Shown here: piece after piece, positions 52,546 through 61,595 of the stretch
Layout: every line of letters begins with the position of its first letter
How positions within the stretch are numbered: the first letter of the stretch is position 1
NCBI RefSeq assembly: GCF_002215215.1
Contig: NZ_CP018632.1
Span: 248,501-312,500, forward strand
From: Granulosicoccus antarcticus IMCC3135
Lineage (GTDB): Bacteria; Pseudomonadota; Gammaproteobacteria; Granulosicoccales; Granulosicoccaceae
Length of the DNA: 64,000 bases
Direction of reading: 5' to 3'
The notes under the pieces: model-generated
Database searches by the model: none
The model's input: the letters and a program-made list of their open reading frames with translations, nothing else
What the model was told of the DNA's origin: nothing
Program-made: the position numbers and the translations under genes

Positions 52546-53748
52546 ATGGAATTTCAGTCAACTCGCGTTGCTTCACTGCGAAATCATGTTCAACATCAGG
52601 TAGCGACCGGCCAGTTCAAAGGGGTGGCCTGGTGTCTTGAACATCGTGGCAAGGTGGTCGAGCAAGGCATGGCCGGATATCAGGATGCTCAGAGCGAGCA
52701 GCCCCTGAACAAGGATACGCTGTATCGCCTGTATTCCATGACGAAGCCGATTGTCTCGGTCTATTGTCTGCAGTTGATTGAGCAGGGCTTACTACAACTT
52801 GATGATACGATCAGTCGCTGGCTGCCGGCATTTGCCGGGCAACGCGTACTCGGTGCCGACGGTTCGTTACAAGCTTGCCAGCGAGCCATCACTATTGAAG
52901 ACCTGCTGACTCATCGCGCCGGGCTATCCTACGATTTTCTGCCTGGGTGTCCAGTTGCTGATCAGTATCGCGCGGCAGCTCTGGCGGCTGATGGATCTCG
53001 ATCACTGCAGGATCTCAGCGCAGCACTGGCGAGCATGCCATTGGCGCATCAGCCCGGCACTCGCTGGTACTACAGTTATGCAACCGATGTGCTGGCCAGC
53101 ATTCTGGAGAAGGTTTCCGGCAAGCCCTTGTCAGCGTGTTTGCAAGATGCCCTGTTCGAACCTCTGGGCATGTCAGAGACCGGATTTCAGCTCAGTGAGG
53201 AGAATCATCATCGTCTGGCGCAGATGTTCGGCCAGCGAGAGCTGGGGGAAGCTCCGGCGGCGGCGGCGGATGAGAATAAGGTGCCGAGCAATCAATTACG
53301 AGCCATGAACGTGGATGCCAGCTATCCGTCCACAGACCCTGATTTCGCACGCGGCGGTATTGGTCTGTATTCGACAGTCGACGACTATCGACAATTCATG
53401 AGTGTGTTGATGCACGGCAAAGCGTCATCTGGAGAGCTGATATTGTCCCGACCCATGCTGGATTGTCTGTGGCAAAACCGCCTGACACAACAACAGATGC
53501 CCATTACCATCGGTACTAAAGCCTACCCGGGCTACGGCTGGGGCCTGGTGGGCCGAGTCATGGCGGATACTTCCGCCTCCATGCGTTTGACGGGGATCGG
53601 TGAAGGCGGTTGGGCAGGCGCTGCCTGTACTTATTTCTGGGTGGACCGCGCCAATGAGTTCAGTGGCATTGTCATGGCCCAGTATCTGGGCTCTGAAGTC
53701 ACGCTCGGCCCGGATATTCAGGCGCTTGCCTACGGAACGCTAGCTTAG
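52546..53748 (+). CDS. beta-lactamase-family serine hydrolase
   Basis: The 400-aa protein has the SxxK motif in YRLYSMTKPIVSVYCLQLIE, the HRAGLSYDF segment and a Tyr motif in WYYSYATDVLASILE. These mark the class C beta-lactamase/esterase superfamily. No signal peptide is visible, so it is probably a cytoplasmic esterase or peptidase-like enzyme instead of a resistance enzyme. The substrate is unknown. It is followed by hairpins and the convergent ferrochelatase gene. Confidence 0.8.
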   Translation: MEFQSTRVASLRNHVQHQVATGQFKGVAWCLEHRGKVVEQGMAGYQDAQSEQPLNKDTLYRLYSMTKPIVSVYCLQLIEQGLLQLDDTISRWLPAFAGQRVLGADGSLQACQRAITIEDLLTHRAGLSYDFLPGCPVADQYRAAALAADGSRSLQDLSAALASMPLAHQPGTRWYYSYATDVLASILEKVSGKPLSACLQDALFEPLGMSETGFQLSEENHHRLAQMFGQRELGEAPAAAADENKVPSNQLRAMNVDASYPSTDPDFARGGIGLYSTVDDYRQFMSVLMHGKASSGELILSRPMLDCLWQNRLTQQQMPITIGTKAYPGYGWGLVGRVMADTSASMRLTGIGEGGWAGAACTYFWVDRANEFSGIVMAQYLGSEVTLGPDIQALAYGTLA

Positions 53749-53783
53749 GGATTGTTTCACGATCCCTTAGTAAATGACTTCCT

Positions 53784-53820
53784 CGCGGCAGAAACATCTC
53801 ACTCGAGAGTTGCTGCCGCG
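53784..53820. terminator. hairpin between convergent genes
   Basis: An 8-bp stem CGCGGCAG/CTGCCGCG stands between the hydrolase gene and the convergent ferrochelatase gene and could stop transcription from both sides. A smaller hairpin (AGGGAT/ATCCCT) overlaps the hydrolase stop codon. Confidence 0.45.
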
Positions 53821-53833
53821 CAGGCTCTGTCAG

Positions 53834-54958
53834 TCAGTCTTTGCCAAGCAACTTTGTCCGCTGGGTCTTGGCCCTGGCGGCTGTGGCTTGTAGCTGTTCG
53901 CGCTCGGTTTCAATATCACGCTCCGGATCGGTTTCAGGCCAGCCTTGGGCGTGACGTTCAACCAGATTTCCCAGAAATGTAATATGGTCCTGTCGATCAT
54001 TCAGGCACGGGATGTACTGAAATCGCTCACCGCCATTTTCTTCGAAATATTCACGGTTCTCGCCGCAGATTTCCTCAATGGTTTCCAGGCAGTCTGCCGA
54101 GAAGGCAGGACTCATGATATCGATGGATTTGAAGCCTTCGCCCGGCAGCTTTTTCATGGTTTCATCGCAATAGGGACGCAACCATTCCTCTTTGCCGACG
54201 CGTGATTGAAAAACGACCCGAATCTGCTCGGTGGCCAGGCCCAGTTCCTCGCCTAGCAGACGTGAGGTCTTGTGGCACAGGCAGAAGTAGGGATCGCCGG
54301 CTAACAGATAGCGTTGTGGTATGCCGTGATAGGAGGTCACCAGCAGATCGCCGCGACCGTTCGCCTCCCAGCTTTCCCGCACGCTGTCGGCCAGTGCTTT
54401 GATAAAAGCGTGGTGATCGCAGAATTGATTGATGAATCGCATTTCAGGTATCCAGCGCGTGCGCTGCATGCGACTGGCAACTGCATCGAAAACCGAGGCG
54501 GTAGTGGTGCCTGAATACTGCGGGTACATGGGTAGCACGATCAGCCGTCGAACATTGGCCGCTTCCAGTTCCGTGATAGCACTATCAATAGAGGGCTGGG
54601 CATATCGCATGCCCAGTGAAACGGTAACATGCTCGCCAAAGCGCTTTTCCAGTTCGACGGCCAGTGCCGCACTTTGCTGGCGCGAAATGCTCAGCAGGGG
54701 GGAGCCGGTCTCATCTGACCATACTTCACGATAAGCCTTGGCGCTGCGGGCCGGACGGATTCTGAGAATGACGCCGTGCAAAATGATTTTCCAGAGCCAG
54801 CGCGGTAGTTCTATGATGCGCGGGTCGCTCAGAAATTCGGCAAGATAACGTCTGACAGCACCGGTTTCGGGGGCTGCGGGTGTGCCGAGATTGACGATCA
54901 GAACACCGAGTCGTCCTTCGGACTCATGCGCGTAGTTGGGTGTGCCGATATATTTCAT
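53834..54958 (-). CDS. hemH: ferrochelatase
   Basis: The 374-aa enzyme inserts iron into protoporphyrin IX, the last step of heme synthesis. Family segments include LIVNLGTPAAPETGAVRRYL, LGMRYAQPSI, the catalytic His in TSYHGIPQRYL, VFQSRVGKEEWLRPY and the Glu/His region MSPAFSADCLETIEEI. A C-terminal tail of about 40 charged residues (DPERDIETEREQLQ) follows the domain. It stands alone on its strand. Confidence 0.92.
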   Translation of the reverse strand: MKYIGTPNYAHESEGRLGVLIVNLGTPAAPETGAVRRYLAEFLSDPRIIELPRWLWKIILHGVILRIRPARSAKAYREVWSDETGSPLLSISRQQSAALAVELEKRFGEHVTVSLGMRYAQPSIDSAITELEAANVRRLIVLPMYPQYSGTTTASVFDAVASRMQRTRWIPEMRFINQFCDHHAFIKALADSVRESWEANGRGDLLVTSYHGIPQRYLLAGDPYFCLCHKTSRLLGEELGLATEQIRVVFQSRVGKEEWLRPYCDETMKKLPGEGFKSIDIMSPAFSADCLETIEEICGENREYFEENGGERFQYIPCLNDRQDHITFLGNLVERHAQGWPETDPERDIETEREQLQATAARAKTQRTKLLGKD

Positions 54959-55209
54959 GTGCTTGCAGGCAGTGCCGGGTTCAGGGGGTGGGACAACATA
55001 TGTATGCGAAAAGTCAGGTTTGAGTCTGTCATACGAGACCTGAACGTGATTGGTTGCTGACAGATGTGAGGTATCACAACCGAGCGAGGTTATTGGGCCA
55101 AGAGTGCAAACGTATCCCCGATCGGATCACTTGTGCGGGTAAACTGCGTATCGTTTCAAGTATAACTGTTTGGACAAATGCCGATTCCTCAACGCGCCAG
55201 AGGTGCGAC

Positions 55210-56922
55210 TTGTCGCTAATCATCGCCCTACCCAGAGAGCGTCGCTCCGGTGAACGTCGTGTCGCGTTAGATCCGTCTCGCGTAGAACGTTTGCAGCAAT
55301 CTGGCCAACAGGTCCGGATTGAGGCGCAATGTGGCCATTTAGCCAGCTTTTATGACGAGTCTTATCAAGACGTTACGGTCATGGGCAGCTTTGCCGATGT
55401 CGTTCGCGAGGCGGACATCGTCGTCAAGGTGGTGTGTCCTACGCTCGACGAAATTGCCTTGTTGCAGCCGCATACAGTGCTGGTCTGCATCATGTCAGCC
55501 TTCCAGCATCTGGAAGAAGTTGAAGCTCTGCGAGAGCGCCAGATAACCGTCCTGGGCATGGATCATCTGCCTCGAACCACACGGGCGCAGCCTATGGATG
55601 CCCTGTCTTCACAAGCGACGGTGGCCGGCTACAAGGCGGCCCTGCTGGCAGCTGAGCTGTCACCAAGGCTTTTTCCCATGCTGACAACCGCTGCCGGAAC
55701 TATCAGGCCTTCACGAGTGCTGGTCATCGGCGCAGGTGTGGCCGGACTGCAAGCCATTGCCACGTCTCGGCGCCTGGGTGCACAAGTCGAAGCCTATGAC
55801 ATCCGCAAGGCCGCCAAGGAACAGATTGAATCGCTGGGTGCCCGCATGATCGACACGGGAGTCGAGGTGGAAGGCGCCGGTGGTGTCGCACGGGCCCTGC
55901 GCAAGGATGAAAAACAGCTTCAGCACGATGTCTTGGCTGAGCATCTGGCGCGGGCTCATGTGGTCATCTGTGCGGCAGCGCTGCCGGGCAGACGCGCACC
56001 CCGAATCATTACCAAGGATATGGTCAACGGCATGCTGCCAGAGTCGGTCATTGTGGATATGGCAGCCTCGAGCGGTGGTAACTGTGAGTTGACACGTATC
56101 GGGGAGCACTACTATTACAACGACACACTGATCGCCGGGCCCTTGAACCTGCCCAGTCACGGCGCGGTACATGCGAGTGAGATGTATGCTCGCAATGTGC
56201 ATAACATGCTGCAGCTGATCATCGTCGACAACGAAGTGGTGCTGAACCCAGAAGACGAAATCATTGCGCGTTGTGTACTGATGCACGCTGGCAGCATCAA
56301 TCACCCCAATATTGCGAGTCTGCTCAAGACCGAAGCCGTGCCCTTTGGTCACGCAGCCCCTGCTCCGGCTGAGCTGCCGGATCAGAATTCGGGCTGGCTG
56401 AGGGAGGAGGCCGACACCAATGATTCTCCAGTTGCAGATGCAGAGCAGGCAACTGGCGGGAGTGATGAGTCGGTTACCGACCGCACTGCGGGGGCGGAGC
56501 AAGACATGGGCGACGATGCTACATCCCCAGGGGCCGCGCAATCGATTGATCAGGTGGACACTTTGGCGACTCTTGAGCTATCGGACAGCGCTATCGACGA
56601 ACAGGACTTACGGGATCTGGCCGCACTGGAAGGTGTGGACGCCGATGAGATCGTCAGGCTGGCCGCGACTAGTAAACCTGCAGGTGTCACCGTTGCTGTT
56701 GAGGAAGCCGAATTGCCTTGCGACGAACTGATACTGATTGATGGTGTGGGGCCTGCGCTGCAACAGCGACTCTACGCCTTTGGCTATCGGCTCTGGCAGG
56801 ATCTTGCTGAACTTGACGACGATGCCCTGGAGAAACTGACCGTGCGACTTGAGCTCAGTGATGAGGTCAGGGAACAGGATTGGCGTGGACAGGCGCAGCG
56901 ATTGATGGAGAAAAAACCATGA
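55210..56922 (+). CDS. pntA: NAD(P) transhydrogenase alpha subunit (PntAA) with C-terminal helix-hairpin-helix domain
   Basis: The product (about 570 aa) is the NAD(H)-binding subunit of the proton-pumping transhydrogenase. It starts SLIIALPRERRSGERRVALD and has the nucleotide-binding loop VLVIGAGVAGLQAIATSRRL and NLPSHGAVHASEMYARN. I chose TTG 55210 because AGAGGTG lies just before it and homologues begin here; the frame is open to 55054. After about residue 375 comes an acidic linker of some 125 residues. The last 70 residues read LILIDGVGPALQQRLYAFGY and so on, a helix-hairpin-helix domain like those in NuoE or L21 tails. That fusion is unusual. Confidence 0.85.
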   Translation: MSLIIALPRERRSGERRVALDPSRVERLQQSGQQVRIEAQCGHLASFYDESYQDVTVMGSFADVVREADIVVKVVCPTLDEIALLQPHTVLVCIMSAFQHLEEVEALRERQITVLGMDHLPRTTRAQPMDALSSQATVAGYKAALLAAELSPRLFPMLTTAAGTIRPSRVLVIGAGVAGLQAIATSRRLGAQVEAYDIRKAAKEQIESLGARMIDTGVEVEGAGGVARALRKDEKQLQHDVLAEHLARAHVVICAAALPGRRAPRIITKDMVNGMLPESVIVDMAASSGGNCELTRIGEHYYYNDTLIAGPLNLPSHGAVHASEMYARNVHNMLQLIIVDNEVVLNPEDEIIARCVLMHAGSINHPNIASLLKTEAVPFGHAAPAPAELPDQNSGWLREEADTNDSPVADAEQATGGSDESVTDRTAGAEQDMGDDATSPGAAQSIDQVDTLATLELSDSAIDEQDLRDLAALEGVDADEIVRLAATSKPAGVTVAVEEAELPCDELILIDGVGPALQQRLYAFGYRLWQDLAELDDDALEKLTVRLELSDEVREQDWRGQAQRLMEKKP

Positions 56923-57350
56923 GCGGCATCGGTGGGCTTTACCTGATACTACTGGCCGCGGTGGCAGGCTATTTATTGATAGCCCGGGTGCCATCCATCT
57001 TGCACACACCGATGATGTCCGGCTCCAACTTCATTCACGGTATCGTGTTGGCAGGAGCCATGCTGGCACTAGGCAACGCGCAGGGAACGATTGAGCAGGT
57101 CATCGGTTTTATTGCCGTCACTGCGGGGGCTGCCAATGTCGTGGGTGGTTTCGTGATCACCGATCGTATGCTGGCCTTGTTCAATCACAAGTCCATGAAG
57201 CGAGGCAGTTCCTCGACTGCTGGCGGTCGCCATAATCCAGTGGGAGAGGACCGGCGATTGCCTGGTGCCAAAAATCGTCCACTGTCGCGATCTGAATCCG
57301 TACCGGTTACCAGAAAAGGTACCGACCGCTCATCTGGCGATAACGCATGA
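56919..57350 (+). CDS. NAD(P) transhydrogenase alpha-2 subunit (PntAB, membrane part)
   Basis: The 143-aa protein has three membrane helices (YLILLAAVAGYLLIARVPSI, FIHGIVLAGAMLALG, VIGFIAVTAGAANVVGGFVI), matching PntAB. After TDRMLALF it has an extra basic and Ser-rich tail of about 55 residues, longer than in most PntAB proteins. It overlaps pntA and pntB by four bases each. Confidence 0.88.
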   Translation: MSGIGGLYLILLAAVAGYLLIARVPSILHTPMMSGSNFIHGIVLAGAMLALGNAQGTIEQVIGFIAVTAGAANVVGGFVITDRMLALFNHKSMKRGSSSTAGGRHNPVGEDRRLPGAKNRPLSRSESVPVTRKGTDRSSGDNA

Positions 57351-58735
57351 ACCAGAGTATGCCCATCAGTCTGCAGCTGGTCTGGTTCATTGCAACGGTT
57401 CTATTTGTGATCGGTTTGCGCAGACTCAGCTCGCCTACGCGTGCTCGTACTGGAATATGGTTTGCCGGCCTCGGTATGTTGCTGGCCATTATCTCCATGT
57501 TTCTGCATCCGGAATTGGGGCGTAATCACGTTCTTATTCTGCTGGCAATGGCATTGGGGGGCGGTATTGCCTTCTTGCATGCACGCAAGGTCGACATGAC
57601 CAACATTCCGCAGATGGTTGCCTTGTACAACGGCCTTGGCGGTGCTGCTGCGGCAAGCATCGGCATGCTCGTACTGTTGCATGTGTCCGATTATGGCCCT
57701 GGGGTCAAGGCACTGGCGGTCGTCAGCGGCTTGATTGGCTGGATCTCCTTTTCCGGATCCATTTTCGCTTTCCTGCGGCTCAGTGGTTACTTCTCGCGAC
57801 GCGAAGGTTTTGCCAAGCGCCAGGTTGCCTATCTGGCCAGTGGCGCGCTGGTACTACTACTGGGCTTGATCCTGGCAACTTCGGCTACGGCCCATCCGGT
57901 GCTGCTCTTGCTGTTTGCCTTGCTGGCCGTGAGCTTCGGGCTGTTGATGACCTTGCCCACTTCAGCTGCAGATATGCCCGTACTCATCTCTTTCTACAAT
58001 GCCCTGACGGGACTAGCGGTAGCCCTTGACGGATTTGTGCTGGATAACCCTGCCATGGTGATCGCTGGCACCATCGTGTTTGCTGCAGGCTCTCTGTTGA
58101 CCCGCTTGATGGCAAGGTCTGTGAATCGCCGCCTGAGTGAAATCATGTATTCAGGGTTCGGGATTCAAGTTGATACGCCCACCTCGACGCATGGCAGAGA
58201 TCATGTGAATACAACCGATGCGCGCGATGCGGCGGTGGACATGGCCTATGCAAACCGTGTGATGATCGTGCCGGGCTACGGTATGGCAACGGCCCAGGCA
58301 CAGCACAAGATCCGGGAATTGACGCAGCTGCTCGATGAGCGCGGTGTGCAGACTGAATTTGCCATACACCCGGTAGCTGGGCGCATGCCCGGACACATGA
58401 ATGTTCTGCTGGCTGAAGCGGGTGTACCGTACGAGAAAATCAGCGATCTGAACGCGATCAACTCGGAATTTTCCCAGATTGATGTGGTACTCGTTGTCGG
58501 CGCCAATGACATTGTCAATCCGGCGGCTCGAGATGATAGTGAGTCACCGCTGTTCGGTATGCCAGTACTGAATGTGGATCATGCTGCACGCGTGATCGTG
58601 CTCAAGCGTGGCGATGGAACGGGTTACGCGGGTGTGGAGAATGCGTTGCTGTTTGCGCCGGTGACGCGTGTGCTGTTCGGCGATGCGCGAGACTCTGTGC
58701 AGGAACTCATCATGGCCATCAAGGGGCTGGATTGA
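57347..58735 (+). CDS. pntB: NAD(P) transhydrogenase beta subunit
   Basis: The 462-aa protein has an N-terminal membrane part of about eight or nine helices (MVALYNGLGGAAAASIGML is typical) and a C-terminal NADP(H)-binding domain with VMIVPGYGMATAQAQHKIRE, HPVAGRMPGHMNVLLAEAGV and VVGANDIVNPAARDD. It completes the transhydrogenase that makes NADPH using the proton gradient. The stop codon forms part of a hairpin. Confidence 0.93.
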   Translation: MNQSMPISLQLVWFIATVLFVIGLRRLSSPTRARTGIWFAGLGMLLAIISMFLHPELGRNHVLILLAMALGGGIAFLHARKVDMTNIPQMVALYNGLGGAAAASIGMLVLLHVSDYGPGVKALAVVSGLIGWISFSGSIFAFLRLSGYFSRREGFAKRQVAYLASGALVLLLGLILATSATAHPVLLLLFALLAVSFGLLMTLPTSAADMPVLISFYNALTGLAVALDGFVLDNPAMVIAGTIVFAAGSLLTRLMARSVNRRLSEIMYSGFGIQVDTPTSTHGRDHVNTTDARDAAVDMAYANRVMIVPGYGMATAQAQHKIRELTQLLDERGVQTEFAIHPVAGRMPGHMNVLLAEAGVPYEKISDLNAINSEFSQIDVVLVVGANDIVNPAARDDSESPLFGMPVLNVDHAARVIVLKRGDGTGYAGVENALLFAPVTRVLFGDARDSVQELIMAIKGLD

Positions 58736-58755
58736 TCGTTGCTCAAAGACGATCA
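58733..58755 (+). terminator. hairpin overlapping the pntB stop codon
   Basis: TGATCGT (58733-58739) pairs with ACGATCA (58749-58755) around a 9-base loop. No T-run follows, so termination is uncertain. A second hairpin, GTGTGAT/ATCACAC with loop GGGGT, lies at 58785-58803. Confidence 0.35.
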
Positions 58756-59290
58756 GATAGGTCTTGATTCGCCACGATTTTCTTGTGTGATGGGGTATCA
58801 CACCTGCTCGACAGGGTTGCATCCTGATCAGAGAGCCGTCGGAATGAGTGTCGCGAACCATGTGCACAGCGCTCTTCAAATACAGCTTATTGCCAGAAAA
58901 TAAATGCTGAATAACGGTTAGATGTCTGAAAATTGTCGTTACTCACGCTTGACGAATGTGATATTGCATCTGGCTTATGCACAATTGCCCACAAGGCTTG
59001 CCTGATTCGAAAAAATCCTGTATTGAGAAATAGTAGACCCCACATTGGATTTGTAACGTGTTGAAATATATAAACATTATGATCATTTACGAATCCGGAG
59101 AAATTTGACTGAATCATGAATGAATCGAATTGCGATCAGGTTCTACAAAGTTTGTCCACATACTTATCCACAGGCGTTTGTGGAGAATCGAGAATTTTTT
59201 GGCGCTATGGGCACAATGGTTTGACGGGACTTCAGAAAGCTGTTGGAACGCGTGTAGAAACCGCATTGTTGTCGAATTCTGGCTAAGCCC
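58756..59290. other. long intergenic region upstream of priA
   Basis: About 535 bases with no supported gene. A 76-codon frame on the minus strand lacks a credible start. The stretch holds a perfect 7-bp-stem hairpin at 58785-58803 and AT-rich sequence at 59040-59110. A cluster of DnaA-box-like sites stands at 59152-59187. Confidence 0.5.
59152..59187. promoter_or_regulatory. cluster of DnaA-box-like sites before priA
   Basis: TTATCCACA at 59164-59172 is a perfect match to the DnaA box consensus. TTGTCCACA at 59152-59160 differs by one base, and the complement of TTCTCCACA stands at 59179-59187. They lie about 100-140 bases before the priA start codon. Confidence 0.55.
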
Positions 59291-61477
59291 ATGAATCCAT
59301 TGGTGCAAGTTGCAGTCAAGACTCCGGTCTATGGCGTCTTCGACTATCGCTGGAAATCGCCTCTGCCGGCAGTGGCGGGGACTCGCGTAACGGTCCCCTT
59401 TGGCCGTCGCCAAGTCATCGGTATTGTGGTTGCAGCCATCGAGCATAGTGATGTGCCTGCAGCGAAACTGCGCGCTGTCCATAAGGTGCACGATGAGAAA
59501 GCCATACTGCCCGAAGATCTGATGACGCTGCTGAAGTGGGCCAGTCGCTACTACCATTATCCGTTGGGGGAGGTTCTGGGCTCAGCCTTGCCCAGTCTGC
59601 TGCGCAAGGGACATGCGGCAACACTGGCTGAACGTGAATACTTTCGTTCGACACCCCAGGATGAGTCGAGCACCGATGTTCGCGTGACGGTCGTACAAAA
59701 ACGACTGCTCGACCATCTGCGTGGCTCTGGTGGCAGGCCGGTGGCCCCGGATAGTCTGCGTGCCCTCAGCCCACGCTGGCGTCATTCGCTCGAACCGCTA
59801 ATCGAACAAGGCCTGGTTGCTTGCGATACTGCTATTGAAGTGCCGCGTAACGAGGCGGCGGAGCAAGGGCCAACATTGTCGGATGAGCAGGCAAGAGCGG
59901 TAGAGGCTGTCAACGCAAAACTGGGAACATTCGCAAGCTTCCTGCTGCGTGGCGTTACTGGCAGTGGCAAGACCGAAGTTTATCTGCGCTGCATCGAAGA
60001 GGTGAGCAGGCGAGGTTTGCAGGTGCTGGTTCTGGTGCCTGAAATTTCCCTGACACCACAATTAATGAGTCGATTCGAACGACGCATCAGTGGGTGTCTG
60101 GTGAATCTGCATTCCGGACTCAATGATACTGAGCGCTTGCAGAACTGGCTTTGCGCGTATGAAGGGCATGCTGACGTGGTCATCGGTACACGCTCCTCCA
60201 TTCTGGCGCCCATGCCCAGACTGGGACTGATTATCATCGATGAAGAGCATGACGGATCGCTGAAGCAGCAGGATGGTTTTCGTTATCACGCACGGGACCT
60301 GGCTCTGATGCGTGCCCGTAACCGACAATGCCCGGTATTGCTGGGCACGGCTACACCGTCGTTCGAAAGTATTCACAATGTGACGGCTGGGCGGTTTGTC
60401 GAACTGGCACTGACGCGGCGGGCAGGTGATGCCGTGGCTCCTACCATGGGCTTACTGGACATCAGGCGGCGCAAGCTGATCGAAGGTATGAGTGATCGCT
60501 TGCTGGACGCTATTCGGGAGCATCTGGGCAGGGGGGGGCAGGCGCTGGTCTTCATTAATCGACGCGGGTTTGCCCCCACCTTGCTATGCAACGATTGTGG
60601 TGCGGCAGCTGATTGCCGCCGTTGCGATGCACATATGACCGTTCATGCGCGCCACAACCGACTGCGATGCCATCATTGTGGATCAGAACGAGCGTTGCCC
60701 TCGGTCTGTGACAGTTGTGGTTCAGCTGAGCTGGATCGGGTTGGTTACGGCACTGAGCGGATTACAGAAGCATTGCAGATCGAGTTTCCGGAGATCGATA
60801 TTGCCCGCATCGATCGTGACAGCACACGACGCAAGGGGGCGTTGGAGGCGCAGTTGAATCGCGCCAATAGTGGTGAGGCGCGAATTCTGGTTGGCACACA
60901 GATGCTGGCCAAAGGACATCATTTTCCGAAGCTGACGCTCGTTTGTATTCTGGACGCGGATCGTGGCCTGTTCGGTACCGATTTCCGTTCACTGGAGCAT
61001 ATGGCGCAGCTGATCGTGCAGGTGGCGGGACGCGCGGGCCGAGAGAAACAGCGTGGCGCCGTTCTGGTACAGACACGTAATCCTGACAATCCGATGCTGC
61101 AGACACTGGTAAAGGAAGGTTACGAGTCCTTTGCCGAAATTGCCATGTCCGATCGGCGTCTGGCAGAATTGCCGCCGTTCTCATTCATGGCCCTGGTCAG
61201 AGCTGAAGCCAGCGACGCCAGAGAAGCACATGGCTTCCTTGTGCAGGTTGCCGATAGCTTGCACGCTAACAAGTCAGGTCGACTGGATGTCATGGGTCCG
61301 GCACCAGCGCCCATGGAGCGGCTCGGCGGGCGTTATCGTGCGCAATTGCTTTTGCAGTCAAACTTGCGTTCAACGCTTAATGACAGTCTTTCCCGACTGT
61401 GCACTGTTATTGATCAGCTGCCTGGCGCCCGACGCTGTCGGTGGTCCATCGATGTCGACCCCGTGGATTTGTTCTAA
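59291..61477 (+). CDS. priA: primosomal replication protein N' (PriA helicase)
   Basis: The 728-aa helicase restarts stalled replication forks. Visible features are the 3'-DNA-binding N-terminal part (YGVFDYRWKSPLP, VTVPFGRRQVIGIV), Walker A LRGVTGSGKTEVYL, the DEEH box IIIDEEHDGSLKQQ and a zinc-binding region with eight Cys (CNDCG, CRRC, CHHCGSE, CDSCGS). The C-terminal helicase motifs LVGTQMLAKGHHFP and QVAGRAGREKQRG are also present. Length is normal. A run of eight G (60531-60538) lies in the coding sequence. Confidence 0.94.
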   Translation: MNPLVQVAVKTPVYGVFDYRWKSPLPAVAGTRVTVPFGRRQVIGIVVAAIEHSDVPAAKLRAVHKVHDEKAILPEDLMTLLKWASRYYHYPLGEVLGSALPSLLRKGHAATLAEREYFRSTPQDESSTDVRVTVVQKRLLDHLRGSGGRPVAPDSLRALSPRWRHSLEPLIEQGLVACDTAIEVPRNEAAEQGPTLSDEQARAVEAVNAKLGTFASFLLRGVTGSGKTEVYLRCIEEVSRRGLQVLVLVPEISLTPQLMSRFERRISGCLVNLHSGLNDTERLQNWLCAYEGHADVVIGTRSSILAPMPRLGLIIIDEEHDGSLKQQDGFRYHARDLALMRARNRQCPVLLGTATPSFESIHNVTAGRFVELALTRRAGDAVAPTMGLLDIRRRKLIEGMSDRLLDAIREHLGRGGQALVFINRRGFAPTLLCNDCGAAADCRRCDAHMTVHARHNRLRCHHCGSERALPSVCDSCGSAELDRVGYGTERITEALQIEFPEIDIARIDRDSTRRKGALEAQLNRANSGEARILVGTQMLAKGHHFPKLTLVCILDADRGLFGTDFRSLEHMAQLIVQVAGRAGREKQRGAVLVQTRNPDNPMLQTLVKEGYESFAEIAMSDRRLAELPPFSFMALVRAEASDAREAHGFLVQVADSLHANKSGRLDVMGPAPAPMERLGGRYRAQLLLQSNLRSTLNDSLSRLCTVIDQLPGARRCRWSIDVDPVDLF

Positions 61478-61595
61478 GTAATCTTGTTTAGAGTCTTGTT
61501 CCCGACCCGGTACTCGGTTCATAGGTTGAGCACAACAGTCTGCCGGGGCGTGAGTGTTAAACTCGCCATCCGGAAATCCGCATGAAGACTTCATC

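Noticed and set aside
55711-56541. 276-codon frame on the minus strand inside pntA
   Set aside because: It is opposite a strongly supported transhydrogenase gene and has a composition typical of antisense frames.
58785-58803. TGTGAT...ATCACA palindrome as a CRP site
   Set aside because: The half sites TGTGA and TCACA are spaced seven bases apart instead of six, and the sequence lies downstream of pntB with no promoter nearby; a hairpin is more likely.
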